From: Symbiodinium natans
Taxonomy: Eukaryota; Sar; Dinophyceae; Suessiales; Symbiodiniaceae
Length of the DNA stretch: 64,000 nucleotides
Direction: 5' to 3'
Assembly (NCBI GenBank): GCA_905221605.1
Contig: CAJNDS010000258.1
Coordinates: 718,092-782,091 of the forward strand
Shown here in pieces: positions 1 through 9,973 of the stretch. The notes beneath the pieces are model-generated. The model ran no database searches. It was not told the origin of the DNA and worked only from the letters and a program-made list of their open reading frames with translations. The position numbers were made by a program, and so were the translations under genes. Each line of letters starts with the position of its first letter. The first letter of the stretch is position 1.

Positions 1-1130
1 AGGGGAAAAGACAATCCCCCCCCGAACTGGGCTGCGAAGTGGGCCAGGCAATCGATGTAATCCTTGCAGGCCGGCTCGCTCTCTTTGCATTTCTCTTTCG
101 CTGCTTCAACACTCATGCCGCAAGGACACATACCGACCGATGGTCAGGAGCACCTCGATCTCGCCTTGGTTGACATGGACCTGGTTGGTCGAGTTGAGAC
201 CGGCAGCGAGGACCAGGGGCAAAGATGGAAACTTGAATGTTTTCACCCCTCGGGCAAAAGCGCCTGCAGCACAACTCACTCAACACAGCATAACATAGCG
301 GCAAAGCAAAACTTAAGGGAGATTGGAAAACGGTTTCACCATTCCCACCTACAAAACTCCCACTCATCCCCAGAATGTAAGTTAGGTCAAACACCAACAC
401 CCCGCCCAAACGTGCAAGAGACCTCGAGCCTCATGCCACGTTTGCCTTTGTGTACATGGGCAACAGCAGCACCCATCTTCACACTTGACGAAGTCACAAG
501 AACTTGCAGGCCTCAAGTGTGGAACTCAGAGAGACAAACTGAGTTTCTTTTGGGGAGAGAACAAAAACAGTTACACATGAACTGTACAAGCCGCCAAGCT
601 GTGCCAAGCAGTCGCAACGCACTGTTCTTCTGTCTTTGGAGGCTGAGCGTGGACGTACCACAGTCCTCGCCGTCGAAGTGAAACTTCCCTGCCTGCTACG
701 GACCTCAGACCTTGGAACCTTCAAGAGACAACAGGAGCCGGTGCTCCACTGTTGTGAGGGCACTGTGCCCATAAACAAGAAGTGTCAAGTCACGTCCTCA
801 TCTCGATTCAGGGTGGATTTTGCGAAGTATGGTCATCAAGATCGCCTTCAGCGAGCAAGATGCAGGCGAGTATTGTCAAAGCAAGTGAGGAAAGGCATGG
901 CATTAACAAGTTTGAGCTCCGGCCATGTACGTTCCCTTGGCGTGTGGAACGTTGCGCGGTGGTTCTGCACGAGCTTAGTTTTAAACCCTTAGTCCTAGTG
1001 ACTAGACTAAACCCATCAGTGCAGCGGTTCCGGCTCATTGTCATGCGGATTTCCACGCTCGTCACGTGGGATTTCGTGGTCAAATCTCATCCTTTCCCAA
1101 CACAGGATGCACATTGTGAGTTCAGGATAT
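1..1130. other. No supported gene; weak minus-strand exon-like frame at the edge
   Basis: No domain or repeat is recognised here. On the minus strand, positions 150 down to 1 hold an uninterrupted frame that begins with an ATG near position 118 and is rich in Lys, Glu and Cys, running off the window. It could be a piece of an exon or of another retrosequence. The plus-strand open frame of about 200 codons at 64-681 has the composition of a chance frame and is not called. Confidence 0.2.
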
Positions 1131-1137
1131 CTGGGGA

Positions 1138-1686
1138 TCACGTCATGGTACACACCACGATCAACACGTCGAGCATTGGAAGCCCATAGCAGTCATGAAA
1201 CACATGCCATCTGCGCCCAGAAAGTGGCACATGGTACACCACGAGGCCTTCAAGGTTGAGGGCTCGGTCCTGATCGAGCCAAATCATCACAGGGACTGGA
1301 TCAGCGTGGAGTTGCACTGCGAAGGGCATGTGAGGCAGATCTTGCAAAGCATGGAGATCGCGGTGATGCATCGATTCTGTTTCCTCATCACTGAGTGGCT
1401 CTGGCAGAGGCTCACCGCTTGAACCTGAAGATTGACTGCTAGGAGCATCATGAGCATTAGACAAGACATAGGCGACAGGGTCTTCGGAACCTGAGGGTTG
1501 TTCACACACCAGCTCGCTCACCGGCTGTGGCGATCGCTGCAATGCAAGCAAGAGCAGCAAAGCAAACCCTAATCCTATAACCTGACTAACTAGAGTCAAC
1601 CCACTCTGTTCAAGGTTAGTGTCCAGCTGACACCCTTGCAGAGATGCCATTGCCAGCATGCAAAGCGCGGCGATGCAAGAACGCAA
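1138..1686 (-). pseudogene. Retroelement-like ORF fragment with a membrane helix and a G-x-x-W-H motif
   Basis: An open frame of 182 codons on the minus strand; the first codon is TTG, so the true start is unknown. It shows a Leu/Ala-rich hydrophobic segment near residues 35-50, then an acidic Ser/Pro/Glu-rich linker, then a C-terminal stretch with the pattern G-R-R-W-H-V-F-H-D-C-Y-G-L. A hydrophobic segment followed by an acidic linker also occurs in the broken minus-strand copia element near 9.1-9.6 kb, so a retroelement origin is inferred. No family is assigned. It could also be one exon of an unrelated gene. Confidence 0.3.
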
Positions 1687-1933
1687 CCAAAGCTGAAGGC
1701 GCTAGCAGATGCATATGCACATCGCTCCAAGAAAGGGGTACCTGGGACCTCGCAGGAACACGATCCAACATTGTCACTCATCGACAAAACTGCAAGCGTT
1801 TGCAACAGAGCATGCATCTTGTGAGGTGGCCCCTTGTAAGCCTTCACAGCCTTCACTGCTAGCTGCTAGCTTCAAGGACACTCTCGAATCCTTCGCAACT
1901 GCCTGTGACTCGCCGACTCTGCAGTGCTGCTTC

Positions 1934-2160
1934 TTTTTTTTTGAACCGTCGCCTCTTTACTACATCAGCAGCGCAGTAGGCCGTCTTTGTGGGTCTCAAC
2001 ACTAGAGGTGAGACAGTCGCAGGCGCGAAAACCGAAACAAGCACACACCAAAAACACCACCAAACACAACCACAAAAACCCGCAGCAACCCGCCAAAACC
2101 AAAAGCGCCAAACGTCAAACTGTACAAGCCAGCGAGTGAAAAAGAAGTCGTGACTACAAA
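1934..2160 (-). mobile_element. Diverged 3' end of an A11-family retroposon
   Basis: Nine T residues at 1934-1942 are followed by GTCGCCTCTTTACTACATCA and a CAGTAGGCC stretch, closely matching the three better-preserved 3' ends at 6556, 15788 and 28718. The A/C-rich sequence up to about 2160 resembles the G/T-rich 3' untranslated part of those copies read in reverse. The match decays with distance, so this is an older copy and nothing coding remains attached to it. Confidence 0.65.
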
Positions 2161-2637
2161 GAAGCAACCGCTAGCGCAGAGGCCCTTATTGCAAGACAAC
2201 TTAACGCACGGCCAGCATGGTGAGACCAATGCAAACAAGAACCTACCTGCACCAATCACTCACCCAAAGCAATGCTGCGCCACGTCTGGCACAGACATTA
2301 AGCGAAAGTATGGGTAGGCCGTAAGGCAAGGAACCTCCGTCACCTAAACTGCTCAACGCGTCCGTAGAGACAGTCCCCACACAAGCGCCAGGGCCGTAGC
2401 AATAGCACTCAGGACTCCATTGTGGTTGGCAAGAAAGTTACAAGCACACTAAGCACAATGCACACAGAGTGCCAGAAAAGGCGCCCCCTTCCCCCCCGAC
2501 GAGCGGGGGCAGACAAGGGGCTGGTGTGGCTACACTATACTATGCTGCAGTCTGCGCTGTGTGAGTCCGGGCGTCCTCACGTAGCTATGGCCATAGGGCA
2601 GGCCTGGAGCGCTGCTTGCAAGAGGCCATATTGTTAC
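2161..2637. other. Intergenic, nothing recognised
   Basis: No open frame with convincing composition, repeat or RNA gene was seen. Confidence 0.4.
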
Positions 2638-2870
2638 AGCCCCGCGCAGCGGCCGATTTTTGAGACGGCGCAAGAGCCCCAAAGGCTGCTGGCTGGCACT
2701 TGGGCAGTGTGCTTCCCAGGTACCGGGAGCCTATCGGCTTGGCGTGCTTAGCCTGGTGCAGTTTAAGGCCCACAAGGCTGCTTAACGGTCTGCAGCCAAC
2801 CGCGCGTCAAGTGTGAGAGTCAAGGGGCCTTAGAACTCGGAGCCCCGCGCAGCGGCCGATTTTTTGAGAG
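2638..2870. repeat. Direct repeat pair of about 27 bp
   Basis: The string CCCCGCGCAGCGGCCGATTT occurs at about 2640 and again about 204 bp downstream near 2844. In both places it is followed by extra T residues and then TTGAGA. The sequence between the copies is not repeated elsewhere in the window. The pair may mark the edges of a small insertion. Confidence 0.6.
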
Positions 2871-2930
2871 CACTTCAAGCAGGTTTACCCCGTGACTACA
2901 CCTGATGCGGGATCCACAGCAAAGTGCTAG

Positions 2931-3130
2931 GCCTAGTCACTTCTGGACCTGCTGGGATAGGTCGAAGCAGCAGTTCCTCACATCCCTGCTGGGCCTTCTG
3001 GCGAAGGTTCCGGCAGCCGTTTGCAGGGCTCAATCACTTCTGGGCTTTCTGGAGAAGTCTTAGGCAGCAGTTTGAAAGGCCTACTCACTGCTGGGCCTTC
3101 CGGAGAAGTTTTAGGCAGCAGTTTGAGAGG
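2931..3130. repeat. 54-bp degenerate tandem repeat, about 3.5 units
   Basis: Successive units share a CTTCTGGGCCTTCTGGAGAA-like core followed by GGCAGCAGTTTG. They are read as an 18-codon repeat in the plus frame, but that frame has no other sign of being a gene. The array directly borders the hydrolase-like repeats of the A11 family at 3130-3180. Confidence 0.65.
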
Positions 3131-3179
3131 CCCGAGCGAGAGGTCCTCCTCTCACCCTGGCTTGCAGCTGCGCCCACCT

Positions 3180-3745
3180 AGATAGATGTCCGCGCACAAT
3201 CAGACAGCCACAGGGAGGCCACACACGCAAGCCCGAAAGCTCGCCGGGGTCTCGGAGACTGCAATCTGGTAGGCAATGGTCCCTCCAGAGCCCCAGCCAA
3301 TAAGGTACGTCGGCAAGGAGAGGTGAGGGCTCACATCACTTTGGCAGCCTGCAAGAGCGCTAAGATCTCCGTGGTATACACAGCTTTCGTCCAGGCGACG
3401 CCGTCAGGTAGCATCCAGGCATCCTGCCTGTCCTGCCACAGGCCAAGCACAGGCGATGATGGCCCTCTTGAAGGCCAAGTTACTCCACAGGTGTTCGATG
3501 GCTCCTGCCAGGGCAGTAGGTGCATATTCTGCACGTAGAAGTGCCCGCAACCTGCAAGAGGCAGCACCGCCGCATTGGCCTCTCCAGAGTCGATATTCGG
3601 CCGTCAGGATCCCGCACCCGTCGTCCAGGACAGATAACAGACCCGCAGTGGCAAAGGGATGTGACAGGTCAGACTGCCCCAAGGAGAGGAAAGACGTGCT
3701 TATGCCCCATGGTGGTCAGCCAGTGGGGACTTAACAGCAAGAACT
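3180..3745 (-). pseudogene. Hydrolase-like unit of the A11 retroposon family, broken copy
   Basis: Read on the minus strand this matches, almost base for base, the unit at 27687-28344. It keeps the region equivalent to the nucleophile elbow, here G-W-G-S-G-G, but the frame is broken: the segment corresponding to the middle of the protein continues only after shifts, for example near 3331-3567. At 3590-3640 it holds the junction between two tandem units, which shows that the tandem duplication is shared by several family members. One pair of the conserved 20-mer lies at 3707 and 3773. No function can survive in this copy. Confidence 0.6.
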
Positions 3746-3997
3746 ATCGAGGTAAGACCGGCCCAGGGCACTCCATGGTGGTCAGCCAGTGGAGCAGCCC
3801 CGAGCGAAAGGTCCTCCGCTCACCCTGGCTTGCAGCTGCGCCCACCTGGTGTCCGCGCGCAAGCAAAGTCTCAACAGACAGCCAGAGGGGAGGCCACACA
3901 CGCAAGCCCGAAAGCTCGCCGAGTCTCGGAGACTGCAATGGTCCCTCCAGAGCCCAAGCCAATAAGGTACGTCGGCAAGGAGATGTGAGGGCTCACA
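3746..3997 (-). pseudogene. Partial second hydrolase-like unit, minus sense
   Basis: The 3' half of a further unit in the same orientation as the preceding one. It ends abruptly at about 3997, where GTGAGGGCTCACA meets GTGTTATGTCCAAGG. That second sequence is the leader of the same unit, in opposite orientation. A small deletion removes part of the elbow region. The junction is interpreted as one edge of an internal inversion (see findings). Confidence 0.55.
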
Positions 3998-4440
3998 GTG
4001 TTATGTCCAAGGTAAGACTGCCCAGTCTTCCTCTCCTCCGCCCCTCTTTGACCGGGTAGGTTGCCTTTTCTGTGCCATGGCACTGCAAGAACCCCTCGGC
4101 TTTGAGACCCAGCAGCCGCCCACACTGGTTGCCCCACCGCTCATCACGGGACGAGACAACGCTTGGCTCACAGTGAGTCATGGCAATGCGATCCTCCCCT
4201 TTGTGGTATCTCGGCCGAATGACGACTCTGGAGAGGCCAATGCGGTGGTGCTGCTTCTCCCAGGTTGCGGGCACTTCTGCCTGAAGAATATGCACCCACT
4301 GGAGTAACTTGGCCTTCAAAAGGGCCATCATCGCCCATGCTTGGCCTGTGGCAGGGCAGGTTGGCTCTCCGCCCGCCTGGATGCTACCTGACGGCGCCGC
4401 CTGAACGAAAACTGTGTATACCATGGAGATCTTGAGCTCT
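3998..4440 (+). pseudogene. Inverted 5' half of a hydrolase-like unit
   Basis: An ATG at about 4077 opens a frame of 76 codons homologous to the intact copy that starts at 26855. It includes the strand-like V-V-L-L-L-P-G-C-G segment. The copy stops at GAGCTCTTGCAGGC near 4440 and abuts block B in minus sense. The neighbours on both sides are in minus sense, so this segment is inverted relative to its own family order. Confidence 0.6.
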
Positions 4441-4893
4441 TGCAGGCACGATGAACAATCAAGGCAAGACCAGCCCAGAGTACTCCATGGAGGCCAGCCA
4501 GTGGTGCAGCCCCGAGCGAGAGGCACTCCACTCCACTAGGCTCACCGCAGCGCCCACCCAGGAGGGCGTCCCCGTCCCGACAAGTTGCCTCAACCAGCCA
4601 GAAGGGAGGTCAATGCGCGTCAGTAGCGACCGGTTCCACTGGGGGAGCCAGTCCTTGCACATAGCGGAGCAGTGGATTGCCAATGCGGCATGAATCCTTC
4701 CTGCAAGAGGAAACGGCAGGGTCAACTACAAGGGCCGAGGGCTCAGGCACCTTGAAGTTGTACACCTCACCACAGTCGCCGAGGCAGATTGGGGTGCCAT
4801 GGAAACTTCCTATTACAAGCGTCCGTGCGCCCCATGGTGGTCAGCCACTGGGGACTTACAAGTGAGCACTGCAGACCAGCCCAGGGTCCCAAG
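4441..4893 (-). pseudogene. Block B of the A11 family, minus sense
   Basis: Reverse complement of 26330-26770. In minus sense it encodes a Cys-containing stretch (H-C-S-A-M-C followed by P-Q-W-N-R-S-L-L) that is shared with the other copy. At 4893 the match ends and an unrelated plus-sense helicase-like frame begins, so 4893 is the 5'-truncated edge of this A11 copy. Confidence 0.55.
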
Positions 4894-6555
4894 CATTCGT
4901 TAAATCCGTACTAGGACGACTGATAACTCGCCCCGACCTGGAGAAATTTCTCCGGCTGCCCCCTGCCTCGAATCGGGGTATCGCAAACCTACGAAGTGAA
5001 TGCATCAAAGTCCTCTTGGCAGAAGCAAAGCCGCACCTGACGGACCTGCCACTACCGTATCATGAGCTGGGCCCCACGATGAAACTTGTGCTGGACATGT
5101 GGCTCCCTCACCTGCCACTTGAGCGCCTAGTTGACATGCTGGGCTACCAGTTCTTAGCCATGGCCTCTGAGGCAGAAATTGAGGAGGAGCCTTCGGAGCA
5201 ATACCACTACCCAGAGCAAGCAGCAGTAAAGCGTGCCGGCACTCCTGTGGCGGTCAAGCCAGGCAATCATACCTGGCCGATCTGCCTGCTTCACCGAGTC
5301 TGTCCAAAGGCGTCAGTCATCTCACCCCTGAGTTAATTGATGTCCCTGAATGGAGTAGACTTTGGTTTGCGGTTGCTGGCAAAGTCCCCGCCAAAGGTAC
5401 TGCCTTGCTGGTTACCCTGCGAGAGGGTGGTGGGGATGTGGCATACCCCGGTGTGTTCATTGAGCTCCTATCCCCTAAAAAGCTCCGCACCGGCCCGGGC
5501 GAGAGCAAAGCAATGCAGCCAGTCAATCTCACCATTGCCCTGCTCCTGACAGATGAGCAACACAGCCATTTCGTGAATCAACACACACTACCAAGAGTTA
5601 TCGAGGTGCTGCCCGGTGGAGCTTCCACCCCGCCGTGGGATGCACTGCTGCACATGCCCAAGGAGCGGCAGCATGTCGCATTAGGAATTCCGATGGAAGA
5701 CTCGCCTCTTGATGCCATTCGGCAGCCACACTGGCCACCGGGTCTTCTCACGGACCTTGTGCTTGTTCTGATCATCGGATTGGTTGTTAAAGGGCATTGG
5801 CACGATTTGTGGGCCCAGTTGATTTATGCGGAATTTGCCAAGTGTTCAGGGGTAAGCATGAAACGCAAACTGACCAACCATCGCCAGCCGGAGGCCCAGG
5901 GTCCACGACTCCCTTGAATACCTTCCTCACAAATTGGCTGGCTGAGGACCAAACTTATGGCAAGGAATGGACTCCGCAGCTACTGACCGGCGTGTTAGCG
6001 ACGCTACCAGATGCTCCGCTGCCCAGCCAAGAGGACGCCCGGACTCCTGCGCTGTGGCACGCGGAGGGTCTGCGTCTGCGCCCTGACTCGTTGAGCAGTG
6101 AACACGACCCGCGGAATTGAGCAAGTATTTTTGCGCTTGCGGTGGGCCCCACCTTTCTGGCGTGTCTGGTCGACACCTTTTGGGAAGCTGATGGCCATCT
6201 GGCGGCGCTGCTGGAGCTTGCTCCTACGGTTTGGGCTGCAAATAGCACCTCCGTATTCATTACTGGAGCGCCTGGCAGTGGCAAAACGCGCTCATGCGCT
6301 TTTCTTGGAGTGCTTGTTGCTTGCCTGACAAGTCGACTTACCCTATACTGCTTATGGCAATGCAATGACTTTGTTCGCAGTCGCGCATACCGGGCAACAA
6401 GGAGAAGGATACTTACAAGCTCCCCTTCAACGCGCATAATGTGAATCGAGGGCTACTTGTAGCCACGACACACGGGACGATCGTGGCACGGCTCAGCTTC
6501 CCTTACTCGTTGCTCATTAATCGCCTAAAAGATGTGGAGCTGCTGCTCCAAGATA
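4894..6555 (+). pseudogene. Superfamily-1 helicase-like ORF, truncated at Walker B
   Basis: The coding signal is open from the left junction at about 4894 to 5300, continues in another frame from about 5310 to 5917, then through two further shifts to 6555. The upstream part is a domain of unknown type that includes a hydrophobic segment of about 18 residues at 5755-5800. Its C-terminal part shows F-I-T-G-A-P-G-S-G-K-T at about 6260-6295 (Walker A), then T-A-Y-G-N-A-M at about 6347 (candidate motif Ia), then L-V-A-T-T-H-G-T-I at about 6455 (candidate motif Ic). It ends in V-E-L-L-L-Q-D at 6535-6555, where motif II with its D-E should follow. Exactly there the T tract of a minus-strand A11 retroposon begins. 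The SF1 (UPF1/DNA2-like) assignment is inferred from motif order. Several frameshifts make it a pseudogene. Confidence 0.5.
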
Positions 6556-7640
6556 TTTTTTTTTTTGGACTGACGCCTCTTTACTACATCAGTAGCACAG
6601 TAGGCCGGTCTTGTTGGGCTCGACGTAAAGGGTGAAACAAAGTCAGCGCACACAATCCGCCAGACACACCAAGCAACCACCAAGCAAACAAACACCAAAG
6701 AAACAAAGCGAGCAATCGCGCTGAACTACTAGATACCCCACGGACTCAGTACTCGAAGTCGTCAATGAAGTCCCGGTTCACAAGGAAGCACAGAGCTTGT
6801 GGGGGAATCGCAAATTGCGACATTGCCAGATTCTCAAACCACCATCATGTAGCCACTGGTGCGACAGCGGTTATTCAAACCGAGGTCATCAGAAGAGGTT
6901 CGGATCACGTACTCGTTGTCAAGGACAGACAACGAACACTCAATGGCGAAAGGATGTTGCAAGTCAGACCCCCTAGGGGGGATGAAAGATGTGCATATGC
7001 CCCATGGTGGTCAGCCAGTGGGGACTTAACAGCAAGAACAATCAAGGCAAGACCGGCCCAGGGCACTCCATGGTGGTCAGCCAGTGCAGTGGAGCAACCA
7101 CGAAAGAAAGGCCCCCCGTTCCCACAGGCACACCGCGGGGCCGACCCAGAAGGGTGTTCACAGCTGCAAGCTGTAAGCACACAAAAGACAAGCACGATCC
7201 AATCCGTGGCATAGACCACGAGAGGGTTGCCAAACCAAGAGTATCCCGAGGTAGTCTTGCGGCATGTATCGGCGAGGAGATGTGAGGGCTCACATCACGC
7301 TAGGCAGCATGCCATGAAAGGACTCAACGGTGCGTTCGCATGGCGTCAGTAGGAGCCCTCAGATGACAGTTTGCTGTCTATTGCCAGGAGCCATCCCAGT
7401 CCGGACGCCGGGAGCGATGGCCAGCTGAGGTGGTATGGGAACGCTTCCCTCGGCTGGGCATGACCTGCATTGGAGGCAGCTCTTGCTCATCAACCCCCCA
7501 CTCAGGGATGCCGTCCGGAATGGGGATACGCATGTATCTTGTCATGGAGGTTTGGGCCGCGAGCCACATCACCCGGACAGCTTCCTGGATTTGCCTGTAC
7601 TGCACAACACCTTCGTCCTTATACTGAAAGGGGAAGGAGG
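6556..7640 (-). mobile_element. A11-family retroposon, 3' part, minus strand, internally deleted
   Basis: Eleven T residues at 6556-6566 mark the 3' tail; the conserved 3' end and untranslated region run to about 6930. A diverged hydrolase-like C-terminal region with the paired 20-mer (7002 and 7068) follows to about 7370. At 7378-7640 lies the C terminus of the large A11 frame, with Q-Y-R-Q-I-Q and I-P-E-W-G-V also found at 25850-26010. Block B and the 5' half of the hydrolase-like unit are missing, so the copy has an internal deletion. At about 7640 it joins a copia integrase-reverse transcriptase linker. Confidence 0.65.
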
Positions 7641-9270
7641 TAACTGCTTTCCTACTCCGAACGACTCGAGTTCCTCTAGTTCCAACTTCATTGAGGCATA
7701 CAAAAGGCTCGGATCCAACTGTTCTCCGGATGTTTCAGAGACCGCATTTCGTGGTACCTGGCACTTGACCCTACTTCCTCCGAATTTCAAGGTAAACGAA
7801 TCAGCCACCTCCTGTGAGGTAGCTCGAACGTCAGGTCCTCGGTACAAAGACTCCAAGAGGTGATTCGTAAGCCAATCAATCTCCATGTCCTCCATGTTTT
7901 CCCCCTCATCAGGCAGAATCCCTGCCTCACCTTCTTCCGCCGGGGCACCTACGGGAACATAGGTATCGTCAGCAATCATCTCTTCGTCTTCTTCATCTAA
8001 AGGACCAACACCACCTTCCATGACTTCATCTTCAGGACCATTTCCATCCTCAACACCTTCGGGTTCATACAAGACAGGCCGTTCTGGGTCTTTACCATCA
8101 AGAACCAAAGACTGCGCAACAGCGAGGCCTTCGACAGTTGCCACCTCGCACGCTCCATCAACGATTCTTCCGGTCGGAAATACGTCAATCTCCGTACTAC
8201 CAAAAGGGGCCGCGAAGATCCCTCCACCTCGTGCGTTCACGGGTCCTAAGTAAACAGCCTTGACTGTTTTCGCTCCCCGGTATTTAGCAAGATGCGCCTT
8301 CGACTTGCTAACTTTTGCCTGAACCACACAACCAAAGGGAAGCGTTCTAGTTCGGTGAACTATTTCCTCGTGCAGCAAATCAATGCTGGTGGTGGAGTCA
8401 CCGTGGCTCGAGGACCACAAATTGTAACACCTCGAAACATAGAACACACAGGCTTGCCACAAAAGACCCCCTAAGGGAAGCTGGTACTTTCCCAGCTCTG
8501 CATCTTGACCAGGGAACTTCTTTAGAGCAATTTGGCGCTCCAAGTCCAACCACACAGCCCAGAAGCCTTGGCGTACCGATTCAACTTGTCGTTCTATTGA
8601 CCCTTTGGCTTGTGGCCTATATCCTGGAACCACATCAACAATTGTTGCGCTGTGGGGGCAGTTTCGGGACCTACTCAGTCTTTCTGCCAAAGCAATAATA
8701 GATCCTTCTTGATCCATTCGAAACGTCACGGCTTTGCCTACCAGTCCCATCTCACGCAGCACTCTGTTGATGTTAGCAAGCAATTGTGGATCTTCGAGGT
8801 TCGGTGCAGGCAGACTGACAGTATACCTTGAACCCAGGTGTGTCATCAACAGGACTCTTAGCTTGCCGAAAAAGAAAAAATCAAGACCAACAGTCTGATT
8901 CTCTTTTTGAAGACGACGACGCAAACGACGCGCGGGGACACGACCCTTCGACGAACAGCATGAGTCACAGTTGGAATCATAAGGGAAATGGCCTTGAGCA
9001 CGATGATGATACAAGGCGGTTGAGGACAACGGAATCCTAAAAGGTCCTTCTTCTCCACTGTCCGGTGGTTCCGGTGGATTCTCTGGAGGCTTGGGGGGTC
9101 TTTCAGAAACCTCAGAAGGCTCGTAATCAGGACTTGACGGTGACGGAACTCCTTCGGGGACCCTTGAAGACGAAGACCCGGGCTCCCCACCACGAGGAGC
9201 TTCCAAATCAAAGGGCTCAGATTCAGTCCCTTGTCCCGGCACTGGCAGTCCTCTGTGCATCATCCGCAGA
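7641..9270 (-). pseudogene. Copia integrase and downstream acidic linker
   Basis: Part of a long minus-strand open frame. The zinc-binding HHCC region is visible at about 8948-9025 (H-H-R-A-Q-G-H then C-D-S-C-C). The catalytic triad of the integrase core can be placed: D in V-G-L-D-F at about 8870-8898, D in R-M-D-Q-E at about 8701-8731, and E in G-S-I-E-R-Q at about 8577-8602. The core is shortened after the first D, where a run of Phe replaces the usual strand. The C-terminal part is acidic and ends at V-G-K just before the reverse transcriptase would start. Integrase would join the cDNA to the host chromosome. It is open but belongs to a broken element. Confidence 0.75.
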
Positions 9271-9973
9271 TGACACACTAATGGACTGCTCGCCGGCGGG
9301 CTCTCATCATTGCCCTTTTCAACAACATCAAGCACACCAAGCCAAGCACAAACACTCCCAAGCACACTGCAAGCCTTGCAAAACAACATGTTCAACATGC
9401 AACGTGTACGTGTTTGGGGTTTTGGGGCCTTCCTATGCAAGACAAACTGCTTGTAGCTCGGCACTCGGACCCAGTGGTCCCCACAAAAGATCCTAACTCT
9501 GCAGCCCTTCCTGCGCGGCCTCACTCTAAAGACCTTCCGATCCTTTTCTCCAACGGAACACCTTTTAAACTCGACAAACAAAATGTGAAACCCCCAAAAC
9601 ACTAGACCACCCAAGAGGCTGCAGAAGCCCAAGACGCCCACGATGGCCATGACATCCAGTCCTGGCCCAAGACCATTCCTGTATAGGCTGGCGGTGGTTC
9701 GGTTGGGGTTGAAGTTAAGGTTCGGGATTTGGTGCGTTTCAAAGGGGTTTCGGGCACAAGCAAGCTCAAGCTCAAGCAATCCAAGCGGCAAACCAAGCTC
9801 AAACAACTCATGCTTCACATGTATTTCAAGAAAACGAAACCACGCACTCACATCTTTGTTTTCTTCTCGAAAGGAAATTCGGTGCGCCGCGTCGGCGTAG
9901 TCCAGGACTCCATCCCGAACACAAAAGAAAGCTATGATACATTCCAAGCCGGGCCCACGGCTCCAAATCCCCT

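Noticed and set aside
64-681. 205-codon plus-strand frame
   Set aside because: Starts with TTG, Ser/Gln/His-rich without domain; the opposite strand shows a better short exon-like frame at the edge.
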